Positions 1 to 8,138 of a stretch of DNA of 18,177 nucleotides are shown piece after piece. The stretch lies in NCBI GenBank assembly GCA_016292575.1, contig JAEDIH010000023.1, positions 1 to 18,177 on the forward strand. The letters are read 5' to 3'. The stretch comes from Clostridiaceae bacterium. GTDB lineage: Bacteria; Bacillota; Clostridia; Oscillospirales; Acutalibacteraceae. Numbering within the stretch: the first letter of the stretch is position 1; each line of letters opens with the position of its first letter. Under the pieces are notes generated by a model. The model did not search any database. It was not told the origin of the DNA and saw only the letters and a program-made list of their open reading frames with translations. The position numbers and the translations under genes were made by a program.

Positions 1-83
1 ACTGCAAGGCAGGCTCAAATCCGCAGTACCCCCGTTTCATGGTTTCCGATTTCAAAAATCAGTCGCTCAGAGCGTTTGATTAA
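1..83 (+). CDS. C-terminal end of an unrecognised protein (partial)
   Basis: An open frame enters from the left edge and stops at TAA (81-83). It encodes at least 26 residues ending in SDFKNQSLRAFD. The reading frame is inferred from the stop and from the terminator that follows 17 bases later. The tail is too short to assign a family. It belongs to a gene that starts outside the window. Confidence 0.5.
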   Translation, partial: CKAGSNPQYPRFMVSDFKNQSLRAFD

Positions 84-100
84 CACCGTAATATAACAGG

Positions 101-144
101 CAGCCGAAAGCTCAGTCTATGCGCTTTCGGCTGTTTTTATTTTT
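101..144 (+). terminator. Rho-independent terminator of the upstream gene
   Basis: A perfect 11-bp stem, CAGCCGAAAGC (101-111) pairing with GCTTTCGGCTG (123-133), encloses an 11-nt loop. It is followed directly by a T-rich run. It separates the gene entering from the left from the peptidase operon. Confidence 0.9.
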
Positions 145-191
145 ATATGAAAACTTTTTAAAGCTTTTCTATAGTATTTGCTTCAATAATG

Positions 192-200
192 TGGTAAAAT
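192..200 (+). promoter_or_regulatory. Possible extended -10 promoter for the yfmF-yfmH operon
   Basis: TGGTAAAAT (192-200) fits an extended -10 element about 30 bases before the chosen yfmF start. No good -35 is visible 17 bases upstream (TAGTAT), so recognition would rest on the extended -10. Position after a terminator supports a promoter here, but the exact site is uncertain. Confidence 0.4.
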
Positions 201-232
201 AATTCGGAATGTTTCATTCGGGAGGAATCAAA

Positions 233-1510
233 ATGAATGTTACCAAAATATGCAAAGGCGTAAAGCTCGGATATCACCGGACAAACAAGTTCAAAACAAC
301 CACCATGTCTTTGAACATTGTTACTCCCCTTGACTCAAAAACGAGCGAAAAGGCTCTCATAATCCATCTCCTTGCAAGAACAACCAAGGCTTATCCGGCT
401 GTTTTTGAAATGAACCGCGCGCTTGCAAAGCTTTACGGCGCAATCATTTCCCCGTCCGTTACAAAATCCGGCGAAGCACTTGTTCTGAGCCTCAACCTTG
501 TTTGCCTTGACGACAGGTTCACGCTCGATTCAAGCCCGATTACTGAAGAATGCATCAGGCTTCTGCTTTCCTGCCTTTTTGAGCCGGACATTACTCCGGA
601 CGGCTTTAAAAAGGATAACGTTGAACGCGAGAAAAGGCTCCTTTTGCAAAAGCTTGAAAGCGAAAAGGACGACAAGCGCGTTTATTCTCTGGGTCGTATG
701 TTTGAGGAAATGTGCAAAGATGAGGCGTATTCCCTCAACAAGCTCGGCACAAAAGAGGGCATTGAAAAAGCAGACGGAAAAAGCCTTTTTGAGGAATGGA
801 AAAAGCTGCTTTTCACCTGCCCCGTTCAGATAAACTATATCGGCAGAAAAAGCGAGCAGGAAATTACGGATATTGTAAAGCCGTATTTTGAAAAGCTTGA
901 GCGCAAAAATATCATTGACGTCACCACCGAGTTTCTCACCGAAAGCCACGGCGTGAACACCGTTACGGAAAAGCAGAACGTAAAGCAGGGCAAGCTTGTC
1001 ATAGGCTACCGCGCAGGCATGACCTACAGCATGGACAACTACGCCGCCCTCAAAGTCATGACGGCAATTTTCGGTTCGGGTACTTTTTCAAAGCTGTTCA
1101 TGAACGTGCGCGAAAAAATGAGCCTTTGCTATTATTGCAGCGCGTCGCTCATCAATTCAAAGGGCGTTATTGCCGTCCAGAGCGGCGTTGAAACCGAAAA
1201 CGCAAAAAAAGCCCTTGACGCAATAGATCACGAGCTTGATGAGGTGCGAAAAGGAAACTTTACGGACGAAACGGTTGAACAGGCAAAGCTTTCGCTTTGC
1301 GACACCCTCCACTCGGTTGAGGACGCGGCGGACGAGGTTGACTCCTGGTTCAAGGCGTACTGCGCTTCGGGTGAATTCTTCACGCCGGACGAAATTTCAC
1401 TTCTTATTAAAAAAGTCAGCCGCGAGGAAATTGTTGTTGCGGCGTCAATGGTGACAAAGGACACCGTGTTTATCCTTGAAAGCAACGGGGAGGAAAGCAA
1501 AGATGAATAA
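233..1510 (+). CDS. yfmF: M16-family peptidase-like protein, YfmF type (no zinc motif)
   Basis: The 425-residue product resembles the insulinase/pitrilysin-like (M16) fold: an N-terminal half, then a C-terminal half containing GSGTFSKLFMNVREKMSLCYY, the usual second-domain substrate-binding region. The HxxEH zinc motif is absent; the matching place reads HLLAR (H45-R49), so it is predicted to be proteolytically inactive. Such proteins pair with an active partner, here the next gene, which overlaps it by 8 bases. In Bacillus subtilis YfmF and YfmH are linked to the 5-aminopentanol modification of elongation factor P; that role is carried over from the family, not seen here. The start at 233 is preferred over the in-frame ATG at 209 because GGGAGGA (220-226) sits 6 nt before it. 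Confidence 0.85.
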   Translation: MNVTKICKGVKLGYHRTNKFKTTTMSLNIVTPLDSKTSEKALIIHLLARTTKAYPAVFEMNRALAKLYGAIISPSVTKSGEALVLSLNLVCLDDRFTLDSSPITEECIRLLLSCLFEPDITPDGFKKDNVEREKRLLLQKLESEKDDKRVYSLGRMFEEMCKDEAYSLNKLGTKEGIEKADGKSLFEEWKKLLFTCPVQINYIGRKSEQEITDIVKPYFEKLERKNIIDVTTEFLTESHGVNTVTEKQNVKQGKLVIGYRAGMTYSMDNYAALKVMTAIFGSGTFSKLFMNVREKMSLCYYCSASLINSKGVIAVQSGVETENAKKALDAIDHELDEVRKGNFTDETVEQAKLSLCDTLHSVEDAADEVDSWFKAYCASGEFFTPDEISLLIKKVSREEIVVAASMVTKDTVFILESNGEESKDE

Positions 1511-2771
1511 GAAATATATCAAAAACGACCTGCTTTCGGACGGCTATTATGAGATTGACCACGACAGCGGACTTAAAATTTTCGTCATGGAAAAGCCCGA
1601 ATACACCGGCGCCTTTGCAATGTTCGGAACAAAGTACGGCTCAATAGACACCTGCTTCAGACTTGAAAACGAAAAGGAATTTACCTGCGTTCCGGAGGGC
1701 ATTGCGCATTTTCTTGAGCACAAGCTTTTTGAAAGCGAGGAACTTGACGCCTTTGAGCTTTTTGCAAAAACGGGAGCAAACGCAAACGCTTTCACCTCCT
1801 TTGACCGCACCTGCTACCTCTTTTCCTGCAGCAGCAACTTTGAAAAATCGCTTGAAATTCTCCTTGACTTTGTCAAAAAGCCGTATTTTACCGAACAGAC
1901 GGTTCAAAAGGAGCAGGGAATCATCGGTCAGGAGATAAGAATGTATCAGGACGACCCGGACTGGCAGACGCTGTTCAACCTGCTGCGCGGTCTATACAGG
2001 AATAACCCCGTCAGAATTGACATTGCAGGAACGATTGAGTCGATTGCAGAAATCAACGCAAAGCTCCTTTACGGCTGCTACAACACCTTTTACAACCTTT
2101 CAAACATGGCTCTTGCCGTTGCCGGCAACGTCAGCGCAGAAAAGGTGCTCGAAATTGCCGACCGGGTACTCCCAAAAGAAAAAAAGGTCAGCTTTGAGCA
2201 AATCATTCCGACAGAGGACGAAAGCGTTGTTACAGCATACACAGAGGAAAAGCTCGGCGTTGACATTACAAAATTTGCGCTCGGCTTCAAGGAAAGCCAC
2301 CCCTCTCCCCTGCGTACGCCGAAGGAGCTTGTCTGCATGAACCTTGCGCTGGGCATTATTGCCGGAAAGGTTTCAGGTCTTTATTGCAGGCTGCTTGAAC
2401 AGGGGCTTATCAACCAGTCGTTCGGTTCGGAGTATTTCACCGGACGCGGCTTTGCCGTCCCGATTTTCACCGGCGAAAGCAGCGACCCGAAAAGGGTCAG
2501 AGACGAAATTATTCTTGAAATCAAAAGACTGCGTGAAAACGGAATTTCCGACGAGGACTTTGAAACGGTCAGAAAACGCCGCTATGGTCTTGAGGTTCTC
2601 GGCTTCAACGAAACGGAGAACCTTGCAAACGCACTGATTGATTCCTACTTTGGCAATTTCGGTCTTTTTGACGTTGTTGAAACCTACAAAACAGTTACCA
2701 AAGAGGACGTTGAGGAAACACTCAGAACCCACTTTGACGAAAACAACTGCTGCCTTTCGGTGGTTAAGTGA
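1503..2771 (+). CDS. yfmH: Zinc-dependent M16-family peptidase, YfmH type
   Basis: The 422-residue protein has the inverted zinc motif HxxEH as HFLEH (H69, E72, H73). A glutamate-rich stretch about 65-70 residues later (QKEQGIIGQEIRMYQDDP) should supply the third zinc ligand, either E137 or E144. The length matches one two-domain M16 subunit. It is probably the catalytic partner of the preceding inactive subunit. The start at 1503 overlaps the yfmF stop by 8 bases and has GGGGAGGA (1487-1494) 8 nt upstream; the longer in-frame start at 1476 has no such site. Homologues in Bacillus are annotated as associated with EF-P modification. No efp gene is present in this window, so the substrate is unknown. 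Confidence 0.9.
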   Translation: MNKKYIKNDLLSDGYYEIDHDSGLKIFVMEKPEYTGAFAMFGTKYGSIDTCFRLENEKEFTCVPEGIAHFLEHKLFESEELDAFELFAKTGANANAFTSFDRTCYLFSCSSNFEKSLEILLDFVKKPYFTEQTVQKEQGIIGQEIRMYQDDPDWQTLFNLLRGLYRNNPVRIDIAGTIESIAEINAKLLYGCYNTFYNLSNMALAVAGNVSAEKVLEIADRVLPKEKKVSFEQIIPTEDESVVTAYTEEKLGVDITKFALGFKESHPSPLRTPKELVCMNLALGIIAGKVSGLYCRLLEQGLINQSFGSEYFTGRGFAVPIFTGESSDPKRVRDEIILEIKRLRENGISDEDFETVRKRRYGLEVLGFNETENLANALIDSYFGNFGLFDVVETYKTVTKEDVEETLRTHFDENNCCLSVVK

Positions 2772-2826
2772 AAAGCGGTACAATGATTTACACCGATACC
2801 GGCTGCAATTTCAGGGAGGTGCTTTT

Positions 2827-3063
2827 GTGAATAATGAATACATTAAAAATTCAAACGAGCTTGAGTTTGCCTTGTTCTGCATTGAAAGTATCGCCGAAAA
2901 AGCAGGAGTAGGCGCAAAAAAGGTCTATGACGCCCTTGCAAAAAAGAGCAATATTCTTCAAAGCTATATCGTTCCCTGCTATGATATTCTGCACACCCAG
3001 GGAAAAGAGTATATTGTTGAAGACATTCTCTCCGTAATGAAAGAGAAGGGAGTTTATATATGA
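2827..3063 (+). CDS. Small DUF3791-like protein, first copy (putative antitoxin-like partner)
   Basis: This 78-residue, mostly helical protein starts at GTG (2827), chosen because GGGAGG (2814-2819) lies 7 nt upstream. A longer frame with an upstream ATG would overlap yfmH and is unlikely. The C-terminal part (ILHTQGKEYIVEDILSVM) matches the pattern H-x(4)-YIVEDI that I associate with DUF3791. The same pattern recurs in the gene at 3527. Its stop overlaps the next start by 4 bases (ATGA), so translation is probably coupled. A weak -10-like TACAAT (2779-2784) just after yfmH could give the cassette its own promoter, though no -35 is clear. The function is unknown; an antitoxin or immunity role is inferred only from the neighbouring ART-like gene. 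Confidence 0.75.
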   Translation: MNNEYIKNSNELEFALFCIESIAEKAGVGAKKVYDALAKKSNILQSYIVPCYDILHTQGKEYIVEDILSVMKEKGVYI

Positions 3064-3530
3064 AAGTATATCACGGCTCGTACGACGAAATTAAAGCTCC
3101 CGACCTTGCCCACTCAAGAAAAAATGTAGACTTCGGTTGTGGCTTTTATGTCACGCCTATATATGAGCAAGCCGAAAAATGGTGCAGAAAATTTATGAGA
3201 AAAAATGAAAGCGGCGTTGTTTCGCTCTATGACTTCGATGAACAGGCACTTTCTGCGTTGAAAACGCTCCGCTTTGAGTCATACAGCGAAAGCTGGCTCA
3301 ATTTCATTCTGACCTGCCGCAGCAGCAACGATAAAAGCGATTATGACCTTGTCATAGGCGGCGTTGCAAACGACAAGGTGTTCAACACGGTTGAACTTTA
3401 TTTTGACGGACTTATTGACAAAGCAGAAGCGCTAAAAAGACTGAAATTTGAAAAGCCGAATTTGCAGCTTTGCTTACGCAGCGAAAAAGCGCTTGAATTT
3501 TTGAAGTTTGAAGGGAGCGTAAAATTATGA
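3060..3530 (+). CDS. DUF3990-like protein, putative ADP-ribosyltransferase fold
   Basis: The 156-residue protein shows the landmarks I associate with DUF3990. These are an N-terminal MKVYHGS with H5, then DFGCGFYVT with Y30, then YDLVIGGVANDKVF (about 95-108), and near the end NLQLCLRSEKALEFLKF with Q136. An H, a Y in a GFY-T strand and a late Q or E fit the H-Y-[EDQ] NAD-binding triad of ADP-ribosyltransferases. Catalysis is therefore predicted but not demonstrated. No signal peptide or membrane segment is seen, so it should act in the cytoplasm. It overlaps the genes on both sides by 4 bases (ATGA each time), so all three products are probably made together. A toxin role is inference from fold and layout; the target is unknown. 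Confidence 0.8.
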   Translation: MKVYHGSYDEIKAPDLAHSRKNVDFGCGFYVTPIYEQAEKWCRKFMRKNESGVVSLYDFDEQALSALKTLRFESYSESWLNFILTCRSSNDKSDYDLVIGGVANDKVFNTVELYFDGLIDKAEALKRLKFEKPNLQLCLRSEKALEFLKFEGSVKL

Positions 3531-3742
3531 ACGCAAATCCTGTTCTGCTCCAGAAAAAGTATGCAAGAATAATTGAAGCTTTTTCAAAAAGAGAGGGCAT
3601 AACGCTCAGCGAAGCACTCGGTTTCTTTTATCATTCCGAAACCTATGACCTTATGAGCAAAGGTATCTCCGATATGCATTGCATGAGCGACGCTTATCTG
3701 GTTGAAGACCTTGAAGAAGAATATGCAAAAAAACAACTGTGA
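3527..3742 (+). CDS. Small DUF3791-like protein, second copy
   Basis: The 71-residue protein contains EAFSKREGITLSEALGFFYHS followed by DMHCMSDAYLVEDL, a pattern I associate with DUF3791. It lines up with the C-terminal half of the protein at 2827 (H, then YLVED against YIVED), so the two look like diverged paralogues on either side of the ART-like gene. It starts at ATG 3527, overlapping the preceding stop by 4 bases, and ends 22 bases before topB. No DNA-binding motif is obvious. A role in neutralising or guiding the DUF3990 protein is inferred from position only. Confidence 0.75.
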   Translation: MNANPVLLQKKYARIIEAFSKREGITLSEALGFFYHSETYDLMSKGISDMHCMSDAYLVEDLEEEYAKKQL

Positions 3743-3764
3743 ATAAATAAGAGGAGAAAAACTT

Positions 3765-5930
3765 ATGGCTAAAGCACTTGTCCTTGCGGAAAAGCCGTCC
3801 GTTGCGCGCGATATTGCACGGGTTCTCGGCGCAAAAAGGAGCGCAGACGGCTTCATTGAGGGCGACAAATACGTTATAACCTGGGCACTCGGTCACCTTG
3901 TTACCCTTGCCGACCCCGATGCCTACGACGAAAAATACAAGGCCTGGCGGCTTGAGGATCTGCCAATGCTGCCGGAAAAGATGAAGCTTGTTGTAATCAA
4001 GCAGACCTCAAAGCAGTACCGCACCGTTTCAAAGCTTATGGGCAGAGCGGACATCGACCGCCTTATCATTGCAACGGACGCCGGACGCGAGGGGGAGCTT
4101 GTTGCCCGTTGGATAATGATGAAAGCGCACTTCAAAAAGCCTGCGTTCCGCCTGTGGATTTCCTCGCAGACCGACAGGGCGATAAAGGAGGGCTTTGCAA
4201 AGCTCAGGCCTGCAAAGGAATATGACAACCTTTACTTTTCCGCGCAGGCAAGAGCCGAGGCGGACTGGCTTGTGGGGCTGAACGTTACAAGGGCACTGAC
4301 CTGCCGCTTCAATGCGCAGCTTTCCGCCGGAAGAGTTCAGACCCCCACCCTTGCGCTCATCGTTCAGCGTGAGGAGGAAATACTCGCCTTTAAGCCCAAG
4401 GATTATTTTACGCTTCAGGCACTGTTCAAGGGCTTTTCGGCAACCTTCCGGGACTCAAAAAACAACACCCGTTTTTCGGACAGAGCCTTTGTTGAGGGTA
4501 TTCAGAAATCGCTCGCAGGAAAAAGCGCAGTTGTTTCAAAGCTTGAAAAAACGGCAAAAAAGCAGGCTCCGCCTGCCGCCTACGACCTGACGGAGCTTCA
4601 GCGCGACGCAAACAAAAAGTTTGGCTATTCCGCAAAGCAGACCCTTTCACTCATGCAGAGCCTTTATGAAAGGCACAAGGTTCTCACCTATCCGAGAACG
4701 GATTCAAGGTACATAACCGACGACATTGTTGCAACCATTCCGGAAAGACTGCGTGCGGTTGCGCAGGGACCTTACCAAAAAGCGGCAATGACGCTTTACC
4801 GCAAGCCGCTTTCAACCAAGTATATTGTCAACAACGCAAAGGTCACCGACCACCACGCCATTATTCCGACCGAACAGCCGGCAAACTTTTCAAAGCTCAC
4901 CTTTGACGAAAGGAACATCTATGACCTTGTTGTCAAGCGTTTTCTTGCTGTTCTTTCGGAACCGTGCGAATATGACGAGGTAAAGGTTACTCTTGACATC
5001 GGCTCAAAAAGCTTTTATGCCAAGGGCAAGGTTATCAAAAAGGACGGCTGGAGGGAGGTTTACGGCTCAGCAACGGACGAGGAGGACGAGGACGCGGAAA
5101 TTAAAAGCCAGAAGCTTCCCGAACTGAAGCAGGGCATGACTCTCCCGGTGCTGAACACAAAAATCGTCACCGGAAAAACAAGACCGCCTGCGCGATACAC
5201 GGAGGCCACCCTCCTTTCCGCAATGGAGAATCCCTCAAAGCAGATTGCGGACAAAAAGCTCAAGGCTATCATTGAAACCACGAGCGGACTCGGCACACCG
5301 GCAACAAGAGCGGACATTATTGAAAAGCTTTTTGACAACTTTTCAATCGAGCGCGTAGGAAAGGAAATTCACCCGACGGCAAAGGGAAAGCAGCTCATAC
5401 GCATTGTTCCGCCCGACCTCAAAAGTGCCGAGCTTACCGCGCAATGGGAGCAGCAGCTGCAAAACATCAGCAAAGGCACGGGCAGCATGAAAAAGTTCAT
5501 CGGAGAAATGCGCGACTATTCAACAAAGCTTGTTTCAATGGTGATTGCAAGCAACGCGCAGTATACGCACGACAACGCAACAAAGGAAAAATGCCCCGTC
5601 TGTGGAAAGTATCTGCTTGAGGTCAACGGCAAAAAGGGCAAAATGCTCGTTTGTCAGGACAGGGAGTGCGGCTACCGCAAGGGACTGACGCAGACCACAA
5701 ACGCACGCTGCCCCAAATGCCACAAAAAGCTTGAACTGCGCGGCGAGGGAGAAAAGCGCATCTTCGCCTGCGTTTGCGGCTACAGGGAAAAGCTTTCCGA
5801 CTTCAACCGGCGCAAAGCCTCCGACGGAGCCGGAAAGTATGACGTAATAAATTACATGAAAAAGCAGGAACGGGAGAAAGAACCGCAAAATAATGCAATG
5901 GCCGACCTGCTCAAGGGCTGGTTTGATTAA
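3765..5930 (+). CDS. topB: DNA topoisomerase III (type IA)
   Basis: The 721-residue enzyme relaxes or decatenates DNA by cutting one strand through a tyrosine. The TOPRIM domain opens the protein with VLAEKPSVARDIA (E9) and contains TDAGREGE (D105, E109, E111), the metal-binding residues. RVQTPTLALIV follows near residue 190. The active tyrosine is Y309 in LTYPRTDSRYI. HHAIIPTE (363-370) and SGLGTPATRADIIEKL (507-522) are further type IA signatures. The C-terminus has two small cysteine clusters: C610/C613/C630/C635, and C649/C652/C669/C671, the second ending in an unusual CxC. The start has GAGGAG (3751-3756) 8 nt upstream. The gene lies 22 bases after the DUF3791/DUF3990 cassette and may share its transcript. 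Confidence 0.96.
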   Translation: MAKALVLAEKPSVARDIARVLGAKRSADGFIEGDKYVITWALGHLVTLADPDAYDEKYKAWRLEDLPMLPEKMKLVVIKQTSKQYRTVSKLMGRADIDRLIIATDAGREGELVARWIMMKAHFKKPAFRLWISSQTDRAIKEGFAKLRPAKEYDNLYFSAQARAEADWLVGLNVTRALTCRFNAQLSAGRVQTPTLALIVQREEEILAFKPKDYFTLQALFKGFSATFRDSKNNTRFSDRAFVEGIQKSLAGKSAVVSKLEKTAKKQAPPAAYDLTELQRDANKKFGYSAKQTLSLMQSLYERHKVLTYPRTDSRYITDDIVATIPERLRAVAQGPYQKAAMTLYRKPLSTKYIVNNAKVTDHHAIIPTEQPANFSKLTFDERNIYDLVVKRFLAVLSEPCEYDEVKVTLDIGSKSFYAKGKVIKKDGWREVYGSATDEEDEDAEIKSQKLPELKQGMTLPVLNTKIVTGKTRPPARYTEATLLSAMENPSKQIADKKLKAIIETTSGLGTPATRADIIEKLFDNFSIERVGKEIHPTAKGKQLIRIVPPDLKSAELTAQWEQQLQNISKGTGSMKKFIGEMRDYSTKLVSMVIASNAQYTHDNATKEKCPVCGKYLLEVNGKKGKMLVCQDRECGYRKGLTQTTNARCPKCHKKLELRGEGEKRIFACVCGYREKLSDFNRRKASDGAGKYDVINYMKKQEREKEPQNNAMADLLKGWFD

Positions 5931-5978
5931 TTGCACAAAAATTTGTTGCTTTTTTTGTGAAAATTTCCGCTTTAGGGC

Positions 5979-6007
5979 TTGAAAAAATTCACCTATTGTT
6001 ATAAAAT
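5979..6007 (+). promoter_or_regulatory. Sigma-A-type promoter of the pgk-tpiA-gpmI operon
   Basis: TTGAAA (5979-5984) and TAAAAT (6002-6007) are separated by 17 bases. Transcription would begin near 6014, giving a leader of about 58 nt before the pgk start. GAAAGGAAAG (6056-6065) serves as the pgk ribosome site. Confidence 0.7.
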
Positions 6008-6071
6008 GTCTGTTGATTGGAAACAATTACTGATGTTACTGTAATCTTATAAAACGAAAGGAAAGAACCAA

Positions 6072-7262
6072 ATGAACGTATTGAACAAAAAGTCAGTTGA
6101 AGATATTGACGTTAACGGAAAAAAAGTCCTTGTCCGCTGCGACTTCAACGTAAAAATGGAAAACGGCGTTATCACCAGCGATAAGAGAATCGTTGCCTCG
6201 CTCCCGACCATTAAATATCTCCTCGACCACGGCGCAAAGGTTATCCTTTGCTCTCACCTCGGCAGACCCAAGGGCGAGTTCAAGCCCGAATTTTCGCTTG
6301 CTCCCGTTGCAAAAAGACTCGGCGAGCTGCTCGGTCAGGACGTCAAGATGGCAAAGGACGTTATCGGCGAAAGCGCAAAGGAGCTTGCTGCTTCGCTCAA
6401 GGGCGGCGAGGTTATGCTGCTTGAAAACGTCCGCTTCCACGCAGAGGAAACAAAGAACGATCCCGAATTTTCAAAGGCTCTTGCTTCTCTTGCGGAAATC
6501 TATGTCAATGACGCTTTCGGTTCCGCCCACAGAGCGCACAGCTCAACCACCGGCGTTGCCGATTATCTTCCCGCTGTTTGCGGCTTCCTCATTCAGAAGG
6601 AGCTTAAATACATCGGCGGCGCGCTTGAAGACCCGAAGAGACCCCTTGTTGCAATCCTCGGCGGCGCAAAGGTTTCCGATAAAATCGGCGTTATCACTAA
6701 CCTTCTTTCCAAGGTTGACACCCTCATCGTCGGCGGCGGCATGGCATACACCTTCTTTGCCGCTCTCGGTCACACGGTAGGCACTTCAATCTGCGAAACG
6801 GACAAGATTGACCTTGCAAAGCAGATGATGGCTGACGCAAAGGAAAAGGGCGTTAACTTCCTTATCCCGGTTGACAACATTGTCGGTAAGGAATACAAGG
6901 AAGACACCGAATATATGACCGTTAACTCAGACGATATTCCCGATGGCTGGATGGGTCTTGACATCGGACCGAGGACTACCCGGCTCTTTGCAGACGCCGT
7001 TAAGGACGCAGGCACCGTTATCTGGAACGGACCGATGGGCGTTTCCGAATGGGAGCACTTTGCAGCCGGTACCATCGGCGTTGCAACCGCAATTGCAGAC
7101 AGCAATGCAATCTCAATCATCGGCGGCGGCGACAGTGCGGCGGCCATTGAAAAGCTCGGCTTTGCCGATAAGATGAGCCACATCTCCACCGGCGGCGGCG
7201 CTTCGCTTGAATTCCTTGAGGGCAAGGAGCTTCCCGGCGTTGCAGCTCTCAACGATAAGTAA
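6072..7262 (+). CDS. pgk: Phosphoglycerate kinase
   Basis: The 396-residue cytosolic enzyme transfers phosphate from 1,3-bisphosphoglycerate to ADP, the first ATP-yielding step of lower glycolysis. The N-terminal substrate domain shows [16 protein letters not shown], then CSHLGRPKG, and later ENVRFHAEE. The C-terminal nucleotide domain shows [37 protein letters not shown] and GGGDSAAA. The length is normal for the bacterial enzyme. It is the first gene of a three-gene glycolytic operon, 42 bases ahead of tpiA. gapA, often its upstream neighbour in Firmicutes, is not here. Confidence 0.98.
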   Translation: MNVLNKKSVEDIDVNGKKVLVRCDFNVKMENGVITSDKRIVASLPTIKYLLDHGAKVILCSHLGRPKGEFKPEFSLAPVAKRLGELLGQDVKMAKDVIGESAKELAASLKGGEVMLLENVRFHAEETKNDPEFSKALASLAEIYVNDAFGSAHRAHSSTTGVADYLPAVCGFLIQKELKYIGGALEDPKRPLVAILGGAKVSDKIGVITNLLSKVDTLIVGGGMAYTFFAALGHTVGTSICETDKIDLAKQMMADAKEKGVNFLIPVDNIVGKEYKEDTEYMTVNSDDIPDGWMGLDIGPRTTRLFADAVKDAGTVIWNGPMGVSEWEHFAAGTIGVATAIADSNAISIIGGGDSAAAIEKLGFADKMSHISTGGGASLEFLEGKELPGVAALNDK

Positions 7263-7304
7263 TTTTCATAAACAATACTTTTTAAAACAAAGGAGTCTTT
7301 CAAA

Positions 7305-8072
7305 ATGAAAAAAGAACTTCGTAAGGCAGTCATTGCCGGCAACTGGAAAATGAACAACACTCCCTCCCAGACAACCGCTCTCATCAATGAGATGAAGCCC
7401 CTTGTTGCGGACGCTGACTGCGAAGTTGTTCTCTGCGTACCTTATATTGACATTCCTGCCGCCGTTGAAGCCGCCAAGGGTTCAAACATCAAAATCGGCG
7501 CGGAAAACGTACACTTCAAAGCCTCGGGCGCATATACCGGTGAGGTTTCAACCGATATGCTCAAGGAAGCAGGCGTTGAATATGTCGTTATCGGCCACAG
7601 CGAAAGAAGAACCTACTTCGGTGAGACTGACCAGACCGTCAACCTCCGTTCCCTTGCAGCACTCAATGCAGGTCTCAAGGCTATCATCTGCGTTGGCGAA
7701 ACCCTTGAGCAGAGAGAACTTGGTTACACCGAAACCCTCCTCAAGTTCCAGACAAAGATGGCTCTCACCAATGTTAAGCCCGAACAGCTCAAGAACGTTA
7801 TCATCGCTTACGAGCCCGTCTGGGCAATCGGAACGGGCGTTACCGCAACAGCCGACCAGGCCGACGAGGGCAACGGCTTTGTCCGCGCGGCGATTGCCGA
7901 AGCCTACGGCGCCGACCTTGCTGAAACCGTTACCGTTCAGTACGGCGGCTCAATGAACGCAAAGAACGCCGACGAGCTTGTTTCAAAGGTCAACGTTGAC
8001 GGCGGTCTTATCGGAGGAGCATCGCTCAAGGCTCAGGACTTCTCAGTCATCGTCAAGGCCGCAAGCAAATAA
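7305..8072 (+). CDS. tpiA: Triosephosphate isomerase
   Basis: The 255-residue TIM-barrel enzyme interconverts dihydroxyacetone phosphate and glyceraldehyde-3-phosphate. The catalytic residues are visible: N13 and K15 in AGNWKMN, H98 in VIGHSERR, and E170 in IAYEPVWAIGTG. The phosphate-binding loops YGGSMNAKN and GGLIGGASLK are near the C-terminus. The start is set by AAGGAG (7290-7295), 9 nt upstream. It is followed by a hairpin with a T run at 8083-8111, which may lower expression of gpmI relative to pgk and tpiA. Confidence 0.98.
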   Translation: MKKELRKAVIAGNWKMNNTPSQTTALINEMKPLVADADCEVVLCVPYIDIPAAVEAAKGSNIKIGAENVHFKASGAYTGEVSTDMLKEAGVEYVVIGHSERRTYFGETDQTVNLRSLAALNAGLKAIICVGETLEQRELGYTETLLKFQTKMALTNVKPEQLKNVIIAYEPVWAIGTGVTATADQADEGNGFVRAAIAEAYGADLAETVTVQYGGSMNAKNADELVSKVNVDGGLIGGASLKAQDFSVIVKAASK

Positions 8073-8082
8073 TCAAATATGC

Positions 8083-8111
8083 AAAAAAGGGTTGCTTTGC
8101 AGCCCTTTTTT
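8083..8111 (+). terminator. Hairpin between tpiA and gpmI (terminator or attenuator)
   Basis: AAAAAAGGGTTGC (8083-8095) pairs with GCAGCCCTTTTTT (8099-8111) around a 3-nt loop, with one G-U wobble. The T run makes it look like an intrinsic terminator. gpmI starts only 28 bases later and no separate promoter is evident, so partial read-through is the likely arrangement. Confidence 0.75.
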
Positions 8112-8138
8112 AGAAGATTGAAAGGCAGATCTTTATAT

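Noticed and set aside
530..949. 139-codon minus-strand frame inside yfmF
   Set aside because: Shadow of the plus-strand gene, with no ribosome site or recognisable motif.
2756..2784. Promoter directly before the DUF3791/DUF3990 cassette
   Set aside because: TACAAT is a fair -10, but no acceptable -35 is present, so it is mentioned only in the gene entry and not called.
5935..5962. Possible terminator after topB (CACAAAAA ... TTTTTTTGTG)
   Set aside because: The stem is almost only A-T pairs and would be unstable; not called as a terminator.
6770..7387. 205-codon minus-strand frame across pgk and tpiA
   Set aside because: Antisense to two well-conserved enzymes; explained by their codon bias.
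8079..8138. Extended gpmI start encoded through the terminator hairpin
   Set aside because: The standard N-terminus begins at 8139, and the added residues translate the hairpin itself.
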